24,661 nucleotides of DNA from Russula earlei (taxonomy: Eukaryota > Basidiomycota > Agaricomycetes > Russulales > Russulaceae). The stretch spans positions 1-24,661 of the forward strand of contig JAGFNK010000709.1 of assembly GCA_025769875.1 (NCBI GenBank), given 5' to 3'. The notes under the pieces were generated by a model. It did not search any database, was not told where the DNA came from, and saw nothing but the letters and a program-made list of their open reading frames with translations. Of this stretch, positions 1-7,842 are shown one piece after another (within the stretch, counting starts at the first letter, position 1; each line of letters starts with the position of its first letter). The position numbers were made by a program, and so were the translations under genes.

Positions 1-592
1 CACTCAGAATGACCATAGCATCACTTGGCATTGTCTTAGCCATGTCCATGACCATCCTGCCAATCTCTATGATCACTCTGAAATACATGGCATTACCTTG
101 CCATTGCATGGCACCACTCAGAATGACCATGGCATCACTTGGCATAGTCTTAGTTATGTCCAAGGCCATCCTGGTAATCTCTACAATGCCTTTGAAACTC
201 AAGGCATTACTTTGGCATCACATGGCATCACTCAAAATGACCATGGCATCACTTGGCAGTGACTTAGCTATGTCCACCACTGTCCTGGCTATGTTTTTTA
301 TCACTCTGAACTACATGGTATTATCTTGCCATTGTCTGGCATGAAGTCAGAATGAGCATGGTATACAATGTCCTGCTAATGTTTACAATCTCTATGAGCC
401 AAATGGGATTATCTTGACATTTTCTAGCATTGCCCAATGTAAGCATGGCATCAATTGGCAGTGTGTAAGAATTATCCACAAATGTCCTGGCAATGTCTAG
501 TATCCATCTGATCCACATGGCATGCATTATCTTGACATTATGTCATATTACTCAGAATGCCCATGGTATCACTTAGCAGTGTCTTAGGCACT
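1..592 (+). repeat. Degenerate minisatellite, 114-bp dimeric unit, forward orientation
   Basis: Tandem units begin at 1, 115, 229, 343, 431 and 547. The first three are exactly 114 bp, the fourth is shortened to 88 bp, the fifth is 116 bp and the sixth is partial. Each unit opens with a version of CACTCAGAATGACCATGG. It has a related second half (CACTCTGAA..ACATGGCATTA), so the unit is an old dimer of about 57-bp halves. There are no CpG dinucleotides. Because 114 is a multiple of three, one frame stays open across the first three units and gives a 38-residue repeat peptide. I do not treat this as a gene: it has no start context, no known domain, and the later units break the frame. Confidence 0.85.
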
Positions 593-616
593 GGAGTTGT
601 ATGTGTGCTTTTATTA

Positions 617-837
617 GGGATGGGAGAGGAGAGGCTGATACATTATGAAGCTCAACCTCTTCATTTTCAGATATTTCTGATTTTGATCTGAATGTAACAA
701 GGCAGAGAGAGAAGTAAAAGAATTTATCTCCCCTGAGGGGAATGCCAAAATTAAGGGCTCACATTGATTTTGGGGATGTACTGTGTTGTGCTGTCATGCT
801 CCTCCCTACATGCCCCTTGTGGCCCAAAACTACCAGT
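617..837 (+). repeat. Decayed copy of a transposon-leader repeat
   Basis: This stretch aligns by eye with the pogo element's 5' region at about 14300-14460. Shared features include GATGGGAGAG, a TTTTGATCTGAATG-like block, GGGAATGCCA and TGTGTTGTGCTGTC. It also matches the inverse of about 11495-11690. The copies at 617-837 and 11.5 kb share CCCCTGAGGGG and a terminal GGCCCAAAAC that the pogo copy lacks. CpG sites of the pogo copy are TpG or CpA here. It lies between minisatellite blocks of opposite orientation. No gene is seen in it. Confidence 0.6.
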
Positions 838-1105
838 GTCATCTGATTCTAAGGGGACTAGAGAATGCCAGGAAAATGGTGGACATAATGAAGACACTGC
901 CAAGTTATGCCACGCTCATTCAGACTGATGCCAGACAATGTTGAGGTAATGCCATGTGATATTGAATTGGTCTAGATATAGACATGACATTGGTGCCAAC
1001 CTTATTCTGATTGTTACCAGACAATGCCACCACAGAGCCATGTGATTCTGAGTTATCCTAAGCACTGTGAGGACATGGTGGACATAGCTTACACATCACT
1101 GACTA
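838..1105 (-). repeat. Minisatellite block, reverse orientation
   Basis: The sequence is the reverse complement of the unit seen at 1-592. Recognisable blocks are GAATGCCAGGAAAATGGTGG, GACACTGCCAAG and TGATGCCAGACAATGTTGAG. The units are more diverged than at the left edge. The array continues at 1482 once the inserted LTR at 1111-1476 is removed. Confidence 0.65.
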
Positions 1106-1110
1106 ACATC

Positions 1111-1476
1111 TGTTGAAGTTGCAGCCACAGTGGGACACACAATGCAGCAATGCCATGAGCCTGGAAGTCCAGATTCCACTTTGGTGCAGAATAGCATTGT
1201 CTACCACCACATATATAGATCACCCACACATTTAGTTCATGTGGCATTCCACACTATAACAATCCTCTTATTGTTTGTCTCAAGTATATAAGTATGATAC
1301 ATTCATCATTCCAAACCTCAGTTCTGATTCTACAGTACAGAGGTCAGTTACACTTGCTACTTACTATTACTCATTACTTATACTAACATTACACCTAGTG
1401 TGATTCTATTGGAACAGGTTAGATTACCCAATCACAGTTCTGATTCTACAGTACTGAGCACAATTCTATCACAACA
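1111..1476. mobile_element. Solo LTR inserted in the minisatellite (duplication ACATC)
   Basis: The 366-bp segment begins TGTTGAAG and ends TCACAACA, giving TGTTG/CAACA inverted termini. It is flanked by a perfect 5-bp duplication, ACATC, at 1106-1110 and 1477-1481. It contains a TATA-like TATATA at about 1285 and an internal direct repeat, AGTTCTGATTCTACAGTAC, at about 1319 and 1436. These are hallmarks of a solo LTR left by recombination between the two LTRs of a retrotransposon. Removing it rejoins the reverse-orientation minisatellite. Copia or Gypsy membership cannot be decided without internal sequence. Confidence 0.85.
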
Positions 1477-1481
1477 ACATC

Positions 1482-1800
1482 ATGCTCATTGTGACTGATG
1501 CCAGCTAAGTGCCATCTTATTCTGTGTGAGCCTAGACATTTCCATGACAATGTTGTACATGGCTAAGACACTGCCAAGTGAGGTCATAGTCATTCTGAGT
1601 GATGCCAGACCATGTCAAGACAATGCCATGTGGTTCAGAGTGATTCTAGACAATGCCAGGAAAGTGGTGTACACTTCTAACACACTGTTGACAGTGATCA
1701 CCAATGACTTGCCAATGTCTAGGATTATTCAGAATCACATGGCATTGGTGTTGTATTGTCTGGCATTGGTCAGAATGTGCATGACATGACTTGGCAGTCT
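1482..1800. repeat. Minisatellite block with internal inversion
   Basis: From 1482 to about 1690 the unit is in reverse orientation (TGATGCCAG, GACACTGCCAAGTGA, GCCATGTGGTTCAGAGTGA). From about 1710 to 1800 it reads forward (CCAATGTCTAGGATTATTCA, AATCACATGGCA, ATGACTTGGCAG). The blocks at about 1628-1660 and 1711-1743 are therefore inverted copies separated by about 50 bp and could form a hairpin. The 87-residue open frame across this block is a by-product of the repeat. Confidence 0.7.
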
Positions 1801-1999
1801 GTTAGCAGTCCACCCCTCAAGGGTGAACCTACCCCTTGAGGATCACTAGTGGTATGGATGGTATGAGGTGTGGTGTGGATGGTAGTGCTGGGATTAAGGC
1901 TCCAACCATTCTATCTATATGACTCTTTTACACAGTTTATAGTGTATGTTTATGTTTATGTATACCCCCTTATCCTGGGATCGACAGTGTTTCTTCGGA
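1801..1999. other. Unassigned spacer with a short hairpin
   Basis: No coding signal is seen. CCTCAAGGG at 1815-1823 pairs with CCCCTTGAGG at 1832-1841, forming a 9-bp stem. The TG at 1800 might start another LTR, but I found no matching end with a target duplication. At about 1980 the base composition switches from CpG-free to CpG-containing sequence, which marks the edge of the ferric reductase relic. Confidence 0.4.
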
Positions 2000-2039
2000 T
2001 GCTCGCGTCGTGTTTGCAATCACAGTGGCTTGGGCCCCT

Positions 2040-3659
2040 TCTTTAAGGGAGTGTCATAGGCATTGTGTTCGAGGCATTCCTGTATATCGCAGTTGTCAGG
2101 CGTGGCGGAGGTGGTGTGGCATAGAGTGTATCCAGGACCGCCTTCAAAGTTTCCTGCATCAGCAAGACCGCAGACTGCTGATGGGTAGAACTCACTGTAT
2201 GGACCCTTGATGATGACACAAACTTTGCGTGTGGGTCCCCATCCATGTTCGATGGATGTTGGTGAACTTCTTTTTCAGGATGTGCATCCACCACATCCCC
2301 AGACATGTGCAGCAAGCCATGGGTCCAGGAGCCCTGTGCCTTAACTGGAAGCATCATACCACTTGAATCTGACCCCGCCGCAATTGTGAAAGGTCGTGCG
2401 CAATTCACAAGCCAAGTGGCCCACCAGCCGAACCATGCTCTGCTGACAACACGAAGATGGACATGTTGACCAGCGCGCCAACCTGTGCCAAGCGTTGTGC
2501 TGCCATTAAGTGCATTTTCGGCGGTTAGCCATGCCATGGTGTACCATGTCCAAGCAATGCAGGCAAGGTGATCGAAGACATGGAGGCCCACTGCAGCTAA
2601 TATATATGGCAAAGTGGCATGAGAGTGCTTGTATGTCTAAAAGCCAATCAGGGTTGTGCTGAAGAAGAAAGAAGAACAGACCCACTGCAAACAAGACTGT
2701 AACTCAGGTGATGTGGACAGTGAAGAATAAGGTGTACATCCTGTTCTGCACAAAGGAAAAGGTAAAGGTGAATAACAAGTCAATGGCACAGAGGGCAATC
2801 AATGCCCACATGAATTTGGGGATGCGCAATTGGGCTCATAACATTCCATTCTGAGACCACGAGTATTCTATCCAATGGAATGAGCTTAGGGTCCACGGCC
2901 TATGAGAAGGGACCCACAATAACCGAGTGTTCAGACGTTGACTGTGATGACGATGACACACCCTGCAAAGCGATGGATGTGGTTCAACTAAAGGTAGACA
3001 TTTAAGAACAGAGGCATATGCAACCGAAGAGCGGGAACCACATGCCTTCTCATGACGTAGCCTGTGCGCATGGGATCAGCGGCAAACAGGTTGGAGTGGC
3101 AGAGGGACGCGTAGTGCATGAAGACGGCATAGATGATGAGGACAAACAGCTTGCCAAAGGAGAAGCTGGGCGAGATGTGGAAGTTGAGCGCATACACAAG
3201 TGTCGTGTGCATGATCTTTGTCCAGCGGGGCATGTGTGTTGGTTGTGTGATGGCGCAGATTAGCAGGAGGAGCCATGATGGCCTGTGCCACCGGTGGTGG
3301 TGGCCACCGCCATGCACGGGGGGGGTGATGAGGGCGGCGTGGGCTTTGTTCTTGGCCATGGCCACTCCCCCAGCAACATCCTCCTTGTCCTCCGGCATGT
3401 TGATGAGCATGCGCATGGTCTGGTTAGTGCTAGTGCTAGTTGAGCAACTTGGTCTTGTTCTCTTCATCCCGGAGCAGCCATGTGTGTCTGCCTGGTGGAG
3501 GTTGGTGTTGTTGTGCGGGTGTGATGAGCCAGAACAGAGGAAGAAGCTGTTGAGGATCTCAGAGGGCTGGAACAAACAAACGAGGGCGCGAGGGAGTGTC
3601 AGGGTGGCATATATGGCAAAGAGGGAAAGCAAGACGATGTCAATGTGCGTGCCAGACAT
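2040..3659 (-). pseudogene. Ferric reductase (FRE-type, heme/FAD transmembrane) pseudogene, truncated
   Basis: Family role: fungal ferric reductases move electrons from NADPH through FAD and two hemes across the membrane to reduce Fe(III) for uptake. On the minus strand an ATG at 3659 begins a hydrophobic N-terminus (IDIVLLSLFAIYATLTLPRA). Next come SFSFGKLFVLIIYAVFMHYA and a TGYV motif. After a probable intron ending at TAG comes LNHIHRFAG, with a heme-ligand His. Then come FMWALIALCAIDLLF, YTLFFTVHI (second His), PYILAAVGLHVFDH, the FAD-domain motifs GWRAGQHVHLR and ARPFTIAAGSD, and GPY followed by GGPGYTL, which look split by an intron. Lesions are an in-frame TGA directly after VNV where NVH is expected, a TGA after VHIT, frame changes, and loss of everything after the FAD domain. 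The NADPH-binding part is missing. The region is richer in CpG than its flanks. It may be a host gene remnant or a captured copy. Confidence 0.8.
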
Positions 3660-3808
3660 GGTGGGAAGGCGTGTTTACCACTGCACAAAATGGAGATGAG
3701 AAGGGCCATAAAAAGATAATCCTGTGAACCATGAGGAACCATGGGTATCACCTGGTTATGGGGATGGCAGTGTGAATGAGCCTGAAAAAAAGGGCAAAAA
3801 AAACTTAC

Positions 3809-3996
3809 AGAAGGTATGCACTTTCTGCGGCAGGGCAGTAAGATGACGTGGCCCAGCTTGTAAACGTGCTTCCATGCTTAAGACGAAACTGGTGAGGAAG
3901 TTGGAGATGAAGAAATGACATGTGTTGCAATCGATGCTGCAGCCGCAGCATGTAAGGGCAGCAGGTAGTGTGGGGACACCGGGTATGCTATTGTTG
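3809..3996 (-). pseudogene. Possible Cys-rich coding exon, not recognised
   Basis: On the minus strand an open stretch reads LPAALTCCGCSIDCNTCHFF and then a hydrophobic NFLTSFVLSMEARLQAG. It ends at a good donor, GTAAGT (complement of 3803-3808). The closely spaced Cys residues followed by a hydrophobic segment look protein-like, and the CpG level matches the ferric reductase relic just downstream on the same strand. An in-frame TGA lies just upstream, so an acceptor or a frameshift would be needed there. I do not recognise the family. It could be an upstream exon of the same gene or part of a neighbour. Confidence 0.3.
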
Positions 3997-4800
3997 GCGA
4001 TGGCATGCTTTCATACGGAATGCACCTGGCATCTCATTGTCATCGTCATGGCAATCATCATGGCCGTGAGTGCTTTATTGCTGTTGTGGTACCACCTTGA
4101 GAGGGGGAAGTTAGTAAGGGGGAGATAAAAACAAACCAAAAAAGCTGAACACGATGAAAACAAAAATGAAACACACACTGGAAAAAATATTCATCGCTCA
4201 ATTGGCCTGGATTTGGTGCAAGTTTCAGGAGCAGGAAAAAAGCGAGACATGTTGCACACGCTGGAGGTTAGAAAAAGTTAGAGGAAAAGAAAGGAGACAA
4301 GGAAGAAAGGAAAATGAGCCATGCACTGGGGTGGTGGTGGTGCACAAAAAAAAACATTCGCTCGCTTGGCCAGACTCAGTTTTTCAGGAGCGGGAGGGAA
4401 GGCACACAAGTCACATGCATTGGAAGTTCATGCCAAGGAGGGGGAAATGGTGGGTTCAAGGCAGAGGATGGTGCAGCGAGGGTAGAGGATGGGGAGAGAC
4501 ATGGTAGGAGCGAACACAAGAGAACGAATGACCAGTTACAACATCACTTACAACTAATGCCATTTCGGGTGGAAGGCATCAAACATCTGGCAATACTAAG
4601 GATGCATGCATCAAGACATACATACCTCTATAGCATTGCCCTCAAGGAGTTGAGGCAGGTAGATGTGAAGGACATGGTGCCATTCCGATGCAAGGGTGTA
4701 AGTAATATAAGGCAAGCAGAGCCAACATCGCATTGTCGGCCTACAAAGAGTGTTCTCAAAATGGAAAGTAGATCCAAAAGTAGCAATGGCCCAAATGGGA
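3997..4800. other. CpG-containing region without a supported gene
   Basis: Two overlapping open frames lie here on the plus strand, at 4154-4507 and 4314-4943. Neither shows a domain, and their compositions (Lys/Arg/Glu-rich, then Ser-rich) look like purine-rich DNA read in frame. A-rich runs occur near 3787-3803 and 4347-4356. No splice or promoter arrangement can be supported. Confidence 0.35.
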
Positions 4801-4830
4801 TGGCTCAAATTGGCTCAAGCTGCAAGCCAT

Positions 4831-4900
4831 GGCTCAGCTCGGTCCAGCTCACCCAATCTGGCCAAGCCGGAGCCAAGCTGAACCGAGCTGAGCTGAGCCA
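4831..4900. repeat. AGCT-rich inverted repeat
   Basis: GGCTCAGCTCGGT at 4831-4843 is the reverse complement of ACCGAGCTGAGC plus following bases at about 4882-4900. The intervening 40 bp repeats GAGCC/GGCTC and AGCTG/CAGCT motifs. It can form an imperfect hairpin and may be the end of a short non-autonomous DNA element. No target duplication was identified. Confidence 0.45.
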
Positions 4901-4924
4901 TGACAGCACTTGTGACAGCACTTT

Positions 4925-5308
4925 ATGGTACCAAGGGGTCTAGAATAGTTCCTGCTCTTTGTAATTGACCCTGTACACAGTATATAAGCCCCAATGTAGC
5001 ATGGCAGTCATCAGACTGTCCATTTGTGATACTCTCATCTTCTTGGGTACTCCCCTGCAACCACTCAGTCTCAAGTCTCCCCTCATCTTCAAGGTACTCT
5101 TCAACAACCACCTTGTCTAAAGCCCTTCATTGCACTGGCCTCCAACCTTTGCCTCTGCCTCCTGCAACATGTACCAGTCCCCATCTGGTACCTTCTAGTT
5201 GTTTGGCTTGTCCTCCTGTTCAACACTGTTTATGCCGTGTACCATCTGTTCTGACCTTTGCCCACCTGCTCCTGAGTCCTTTGTGATCAGCAGTACGTGT
5301 CTTGACAA
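4925..5308 (+). repeat. LTR-like dispersed repeat A, copy 1
   Basis: This 384-bp stretch is homologous to 18625-19011 along its whole length. Both contain GTCTAGAATAGTTCCTG, a TATA box (AGTATATAAGCCCCAATGTA) followed by CAGACT(G/A)TCCATTTGTGA, and both end at CTTGACA. A more distant relative is at 12361-12675. The TATA, short-spacer and conserved-start arrangement, with a terminal CA, fits an LTR promoter. The complementary strand has conserved open frames containing VPDGDWYMLQE here and VPDGNWYMLQE in copy 2; this copy has a 1-bp deletion in that frame. I could not place the 5' TG end or a target duplication. Confidence 0.6.
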
Positions 5309-5469
5309 TTCAACAGTTGAAGACTGAATACAGTATCATCACCTTCCTCAAGTTACAGTCTGGGTTTCCCTGGGATGATGAGAACCAGTAGTATCCAAAA
5401 CTGTAGAGCACAATTTGAGAGTGTCAGAAATGACTCATGTGTGAGTCACCTTTTCCTAGTATCTGTGAT

Positions 5470-5580
5470 CAAACAGTAAGCAATGAGTAATCAGACAGTA
5501 AGCAAACCAGTAAGCAATCAGTAAGCAAATCACTAAGCAACCATAAGCAGAGATGAGTAACCAAAGCATAGGTAAGCAAG
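5470..5580 (+). repeat. Short tandem repeats of CAGTAAGCAA
   Basis: About eight imperfect copies of a 10-14 bp unit (CAGTAAGCAA, CACTAAGCAA, GGTAAGCAAG) lie in direct orientation. The stretch sits between the end of repeat A and the start of the Harbinger relic. No gene is seen in 5309-5640. Confidence 0.7.
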
Positions 5581-5640
5581 CAGACAAGAATGCAAACTGA
5601 ATCCTAACACCTTGACACATGACTTTCTGATTTTTTTATC

Positions 5641-6184
5641 CCAATTGGAAAGTATTATCTCAGCAATGGAGGCTTTGCCTCATCAGATGTACTTCTCACC
5701 CCTTATTGAGGTGTGCAGTACCATCTCGCCAAATGGGGTCGTGCTAACACAAGGTAATGTTTCTCATCTTCTGAGTTTTCTCACTGACATTTGTCCCAGG
5801 CCATGCACACGTGAGGAGTTGTTCAATCTGCGTCATGCTCAAGCTCACAATGTCATAGAACACATCTTTGGAATCCTCAAGTGATGGTTCCAATTACTCA
5901 ATTGTCCCCTTAACTATAACATGTCAATTCAGGTGCACATCCCAGCTGCGCTTGCAGCACTGCACAATTTTATTCATGAGTATGATCCTAGGGAGATTTC
6001 TGCCTTCAATGATGTGGCTGAGCTCCACATGGGCTCTCAAGATGAGGAGGAGGCTGGTGAACTTGCTGAAGGCCCAGTGACACAGCGTGAGAGGGAACGA
6101 GCAAATCACAGGTGAGACAGAATTGCTGGTGACATGTGGGAGCAATATGTGAGAATGAGAATTCGAAGGGCACATGTTGACTAG
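5641..6184 (+). pseudogene. Harbinger/PIF-type DDE transposase, C-terminal half, decayed
   Basis: Family role: DDE nuclease that cuts and inserts PIF/Harbinger elements. The reading runs IGKYYLSNGGFASSDVLL, then TPY-stop-GVQYHLAKWGRAN, then a 46-nt intron at 5754-5799 (GTAATG...CCCAG with a CTGAC branch motif). After splicing come TRPCTREELFNLRHAQ, NVIEHIFGILK-stop-WFQ, IPAALAALHNFIHEYDP, and a basic C-terminus ending at TAG 6182-6184. The third acidic residue (E of NVIEHIFG) is kept, while the second looks changed to N (LSNGG where LADAG is usual). Three in-frame TGAs (about 5706, 5882 and 6114) fall exactly where the family has Arg. In LKRRFR-type sequence the codons now read TGA TGG TTC CAA, as CGA CGG TTC CGA would after CpG transitions. 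The N-terminal half is absent. Confidence 0.85.
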
Positions 6185-6574
6185 CATAGAATTTCTTGTA
6201 TGTACAAACTATGCCCTCCACATCGCCATCTGGCCAACATGATGTAGAAATATTTTTTTACAAATCATGTGTTACCTCACATGAATATGCACACATGTGA
6301 AAATGCAATCACAACAAGTGAATTTGCAAATCTGGTGGGAAAGAGCTCATAATTATAATTAAGAAATTATAATTAAAGAAACTTGTATTAGTTAATCAAG
6401 TTATCGTTCATCATGCCTGTGACTCCTATCACCCCCAGAGAATACTGAAATCCAAGTTCAAGTTCAAGATTCAAGAATTTTTGGTTGGTAAATGGGGCCT
6501 TACTATTTCTGTTTCATTTACCCCTCAGTGAGATTCTAGACTAGAGGAGGTTTGACCTTAGGTGCTAGGTTTTT
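6185..6574. other. AT-rich spacer, nothing coding recognised
   Basis: It contains an AT-rich imperfect palindrome near 6348-6376 (repeated ATTATAATTAA) and short repeats such as CAAGTTCAAGTTCAAG at about 6452. It may be the 3' untranslated part and end of the Harbinger element, but I could not identify a terminal repeat. Confidence 0.35.
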
Positions 6575-6585
6575 TATGAGGAAGA

Positions 6586-6695
6586 CAAGTTTTAATTTCA
6601 TGCCTATGGCATGGCTTGCAAGCAAGCTTGCAAACCATCCTCTGGCACTTTGTAGCAGCTTGCAAGCCATGCCTTAGGCATGAAATTAAAACTTG
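6586..6695. mobile_element. 110-bp MITE with 38-bp terminal inverted repeats
   Basis: The left end at 6586-6623 (starts CAAGTTTTAATTTCATGCC) is the reverse complement of the right end at 6658-6695, with one mismatch in 38 bp. It is flanked by a perfect 11-bp direct repeat, TATGAGGAAGA, at 6575-6585 and 6696-6706. The 34-bp centre is non-coding. Small size, near-perfect inverted ends and a 9-11 bp duplication fit a Mutator-like (MULE) miniature element; that assignment rests on duplication length only. The near-identity of the arms and the unmutated duplication indicate a recent insertion. Confidence 0.9.
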
Positions 6696-6706
6696 TATGA
6701 GGAAGA

Positions 6707-7674
6707 TGACAGCACCACTCACCTCACCCACTGAATGGTGTGTTCTCTGAATGTCGGTCTGGTTGCTTTACAACCCAAAATTGAAATTGAGATAACCTGA
6801 TTGCTTCCTTTTGAACCCACATCAATATTCCAAACTGTGCTCAGCCATGCAGATGGTAAGATTTCTTACAGCTGGCTCCATTTTGGCCCAGGGCATAGAG
6901 GAAACAGTGTGGTGACACTCAGATAGTAGTTGCTACTCTCTATCATGTCCTATGATGACAGCCATGATAAGGGTGTTTGGACTGACAGCAAATGTGTTTA
7001 TAAGTAGATCATACAAGTTGTTGGATATGTACTGACATGTGAGACAATGATCATCCAGTCTACTGATCTGCTTTAATGCATTGCCCCCTCTAGAGCCCAC
7101 CAAACAGACATGAGCCCATTACATCAGTAAACTGGCAAATTAGATTCCAGGTTTCCACTGGTTTCCATTGGTTTCTAGGTTTCTGAACTATCCTGTTTTT
7201 TGGTTGTGCCAAAATCAAGGTCTGTTGTCATGACTTCTTCATCCATTCCCTACTCTGCCACCTCCCATATTTCTGCAACTCGAAGATGGCTCATGATTTC
7301 TCAAATAGGCTGATTGGAGTACTGTCACCGACCCACCAACCATGCAGCTTACTTAAGGTACCTAGCAACCAGTCAGAACTTGTAGACACTGAAAATAATG
7401 ATCTCCATTTCTTTCAAATGGGGGGGGGGGGGGGGTAAAAGTAATGGTTAATGTGAATCTACCCATATTTTTTTTAGTCAGAATATACTCATCTCATTTG
7501 ATGTTTTCCCCTTTCTCATGTTTTTGGAGAGATGTCACACAAGAGTTCAAGTCAGTGCTTTGCTTCAAATTGGCATCCTTGGCTAATCACATGTCTCTAC
7601 GCCATCCTCATCCTCTCATTAGCCCCATCACTGTAACACACTCCCACATTGCAGTGTAATAAAATGTTTCATTC
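6707..7674. other. Non-coding stretch upstream of the split transposase
   Basis: No protein family is recognisable on either strand. Local repeats of GGTTTCCA/TTTCTAGGTTTCTG occur at about 7148-7185. The single open frame at 7444-7659 shows no domain and is CpG-poor. The part next to 7675 would be the 5' region of the DDE transposase that starts there. Confidence 0.35.
7420..7435 (+). repeat. Poly-G run of 16
   Basis: Sixteen consecutive G residues follow CAAAT and precede TAAAAG. The length is likely to vary between individuals or sequencing reads. Confidence 0.9.
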
Positions 7675-7842
7675 ATGCCACCCATCTGTACAAAGCAATC
7701 ATGCTGGACAGATGATTTATATGAGGACCAAATTCAAGCAGCAATCACCAAGTGGCAGGAGGGCCACTTCAAAAGTAGACAAGCAGCTGCAACTGCCCAC
7801 AATGTGAGGAGCAGTCATTTGGTTTTCTAACTATTCAATTCA
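7675..7842 (+). pseudogene. Split DDE transposase, segment 1: N-terminal HTH
   Basis: An ATG at 7675 opens MPPICTKQSCWTDDLYEDQI, followed by AAITKWQEGHFKSRQAAATA and HNV. This resembles the start of basidiomycete CENP-B/pogo-like transposases, whose first domain is a psq-type helix-turn-helix that binds the transposon ends. A TAA at about 7828 and a frame change interrupt it before the LINE insertion at 7843. The protein continues at 9527 after the LINE and one copy of its 10-bp duplication (7833-7842) are removed. Confidence 0.7.

Noticed and set aside
9..344. 111-codon open frame at the left edge
   Set aside because: It is the 114-bp repeat read in frame; the later units break it and the peptide has no domain.
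1800..1985. A further LTR starting TGTTAGCAG
   Set aside because: No CA end with a matching 5-bp duplication was found; CAGTC on the left and CAGTG on the right are not adjacent to proper termini.
2988..3699. Plus-strand open frames opposite the ferric reductase exon
   Set aside because: Shadows of the minus-strand coding sequence, with no recognisable domain.
5474..5580. CRISPR-like array
   Set aside because: The unit is only 10-14 bp without unique spacers and the organism is fungal; it is a simple tandem repeat.
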